Shown: in pieces, positions 6,246 to 7,164 of the stretch
How the letters are laid out: each line of letters opens with the position of its first letter
How positions within the stretch are numbered: position 1 is the first letter of the stretch
Origin: Nitrososphaerales archaeon TH5895
GTDB taxonomy: Archaea; Thermoproteota; Nitrososphaeria; Nitrososphaerales; Nitrososphaeraceae
Reading direction: 5' to 3'
Length of the DNA stretch: 7,164 nucleotides
Assembly: GCA_014523695.1 (NCBI GenBank)
Contig: JAATVS010000666.1
Span: 1 to 7,164 of the forward strand
The notes under the pieces: model-generated
Seen by the model: only the letters and a program-made list of their open reading frames with translations
Told to the model about the DNA's origin: nothing
Databases searched by the model: none
Position numbers and translations under genes: made by a program

Positions 6246-6401
6246 TTATCCTTTCTTATGAAGTTCTCCTCTAAGACAATTGATGCACCAGAATTGTATG
6301 CGTTATTTTTTGCCGTCTTTGTCCTTTAGAACTGGTACAGTGAGTTCAGGTCTGGTTTGTCCACACTTATCGCATTTGCCCTGATAGTCTATATCATTCA
6401 T
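6246..6401 (-). pseudogene. Tiny four-cysteine zinc-ribbon protein, split by an in-frame TAA
   Basis: From ATG 6401 the frame reads 32 residues, with the first knuckle G-K-C-D-K-C-G-Q (Cys10, Cys13) and then PELTVPVLKDKDGKK, and stops at TAA (6303-6305). The same frame goes straight on with RIQFWCINCLRGELHKKG to TAA at 6246-6248, supplying the second knuckle (Cys39, Cys42). The two CxxC pairs, 25 residues apart with a strand-forming middle, are a standard zinc ribbon of about 51 residues. The start is well supported by a TATA box about 25 nt upstream. A single base change (for example CAA to TAA) would explain the stop; readthrough or a sequencing error are alternatives. Homologous small zinc ribbons usually bind nucleic acid or proteins, but I cannot assign a role. 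If only the first 32 residues are made, zinc binding would need a partner. Confidence 0.65.
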
Positions 6402-6422
6402 CTACCCCAAATACCAAAAGGA

Positions 6423-6430
6423 GTTTATAA
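6423..6430 (-). promoter_or_regulatory. TATA box for the zinc-ribbon gene
   Basis: The minus strand reads TTATAAAC, centred about 25 nt before the ATG at 6401. A good box at the right spacing is the main reason to trust this very short gene over longer frames that overlap it. Confidence 0.55.
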
Positions 6431-7004
6431 TTTCTTACAAACCTTACAGAATAATCCCACCGATATTACCGAAAGAATCTTGCAGGAATATGCACCAAAG
6501 TCCGGAAGCTTACCTTTTTTACGAAAGGCAGCAGATGCAGTTTCCACCAGGAACAGCAAAAGCAATTTTTTTGTTTTACCGTACAAGAGTATCGTTTTCT
6601 TGGCTATCATATGTGGAAGTACCTTTAATGCAAGTTCTGTAAGCTGACTTTCTAAAAAAATAAACCCTATATCCGTAGTAAGCAAAGAGCAATATGAATA
6701 CTAAGATCATGATTCGAAATATCGGGTTTACTGTGATATATCCTATCGGTAAGCATTATCAATATTTATATCAAAATCCAGAGAAGTTTTAGAAAAAATA
6801 TTAAGCATTTGTAATTTCCAACTCACCAATACTCGTTCATTAGATTAGTTTATTCATGATCCCCTCCCCCCCATTAATTAATTGTCCAAAAGACAGGATC
6901 CTTGCGTAACTTGAATTTTACACTGAAGAATTCAACGAATACGTTAGAATGATCTCAAGTCGAAATATTAATTGCGGAATCATATTGGGCTACTGCTTAG
7001 CAAA
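6431..7004. other. Gap with overlapping open frames but no supported gene
   Basis: Between 6425 and 6685 several frames on both strands are open at once: plus from TTG 6357 (96 codons, overlapping the zinc-ribbon gene), plus from ATG 6490 (50 codons, containing PEAYLFYERQQMQFPPG), and minus from TTG 6685 (86 codons, Leu/Lys-rich). None has a TATA box at the local spacing and none is a family I know, so I annotate none. A 32-codon plus ORF at 6694-6792 is likewise unsupported. The stretch 6793-7004 shows only AT-rich sequence and the C tract at 6861-6873. Confidence 0.4.
6861..6873. repeat. C4-T-C8 tract in intergenic DNA
   Basis: Four C, one T and eight C stand in a row, a second long C tract in an AT-rich window, followed by ATTAATTAATT. 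It is far from any supported start codon. The length may be unreliable because such runs slip. Confidence 0.7.
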
Positions 7005-7012
7005 TTAATTAT
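7005..7012 (+). promoter_or_regulatory. TATA-like box for the DUF1059 gene
   Basis: TTAATTAT is centred about 27 nt before the ATG at 7036, the same spacing as for the other genes in the window. It predicts a leaderless transcript. Confidence 0.45.
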
Positions 7013-7035
7013 ACTAGATCATTGGGTATTGGATC

Positions 7036-7164
7036 ATGAAAACTTTAGCATGTAGAGAGGCAGGATTTGATTGTGACTACATCGTTACTGGCGAAACAGA
7101 AGAAGAAATATTCCAGAAAGGAGGAGAACACGCAATGAAGGATCATGGAATGAAAGAAGAGGAT
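7036..7164 (+). CDS. DUF1059 small protein, N-terminal part (partial)
   Basis: Forty-three codons are visible before the right edge. The start M-K-T-L-A-C-R-E-A-G-F-D-C-D-Y with the C-x6-C pair (Cys6, Cys13), then TGETEEEIFQKGGEHAM (residues 18-34) and K-D-H-G-M is the typical pattern of DUF1059 (PF06348), a family of roughly 50-60 residues common in ammonia-oxidising archaea and some bacteria. Only about a quarter is missing. The function is unknown. The conserved Cys and His residues suggest metal binding or a redox role, but that is inference. The ATG is supported by a TATA-like box about 27 nt upstream. Confidence 0.9.
   Translation, partial: MKTLACREAGFDCDYIVTGETEEEIFQKGGEHAMKDHGMKEED

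Noticed and set aside
6357..6647. Plus-strand 96-codon ORF from TTG
   Set aside because: Its start region is antisense to the zinc-ribbon gene, which has a clear promoter and CxxC motifs; several other frames are equally open here.

Overview
The window looks like archaeal chromosome, most likely a soil ammonia-oxidising archaeon (Nitrososphaeria, Nitrososphaera/Nitrosocosmicus type). The DNA is visibly AT-rich with wide intergenic gaps. Seven genes have a TATA-like box centred about 25-29 nt from the start codon, the geometry of archaeal leaderless transcription, and GTG and TTG starts are used. The gene set fits this group: a secreted matrixin-type protease, an UspA protein, a COG1832-type CoA-binding protein, a DUF1059 protein and small zinc-ribbon and membrane proteins. 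The lineage is inferred from these traits; there is no rRNA or other marker gene here.

Layout from left to right. 1-878 (minus) is the 5' part of a secreted cysteine-rich protein that runs off the left edge. A divergent intergenic region (879-1217) with a 13-bp palindrome separates it from a small two-helix membrane protein (1218-1460, plus). 1678-2922 (plus) holds two broken genes in a row: a possible MEDS-type sensory protein with two frameshifts and a stop, and a proteasome-like Ntn hydrolase with two frameshifts but its catalytic residues still legible. 2923-3270 has only short open fragments. From 3271 to 6401 the recognisable genes are on the minus strand, each apparently a single transcription unit: CoA-binding protein, matrixin-type metalloprotease, a doubtful small CxxC protein, UspA, and a tiny four-cysteine zinc ribbon cut by an in-frame TAA. 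6402-7035 is mostly without a supported gene, and a DUF1059 gene (plus) starts at 7036 and runs off the right edge.

No operon is visible. The genes are separated by long gaps and each has its own promoter, so the window is best read as a scatter of individually transcribed housekeeping/stress and surface genes. Two proteins (1-878 and 4494-5273) are predicted to be exported. The points most worth checking are the shared promoter geometry, the zinc-ribbon gene with a stop between its two metal-binding knuckles, and the decayed block at 1678-2922. No mobile element, CRISPR array, tRNA or rRNA was found.
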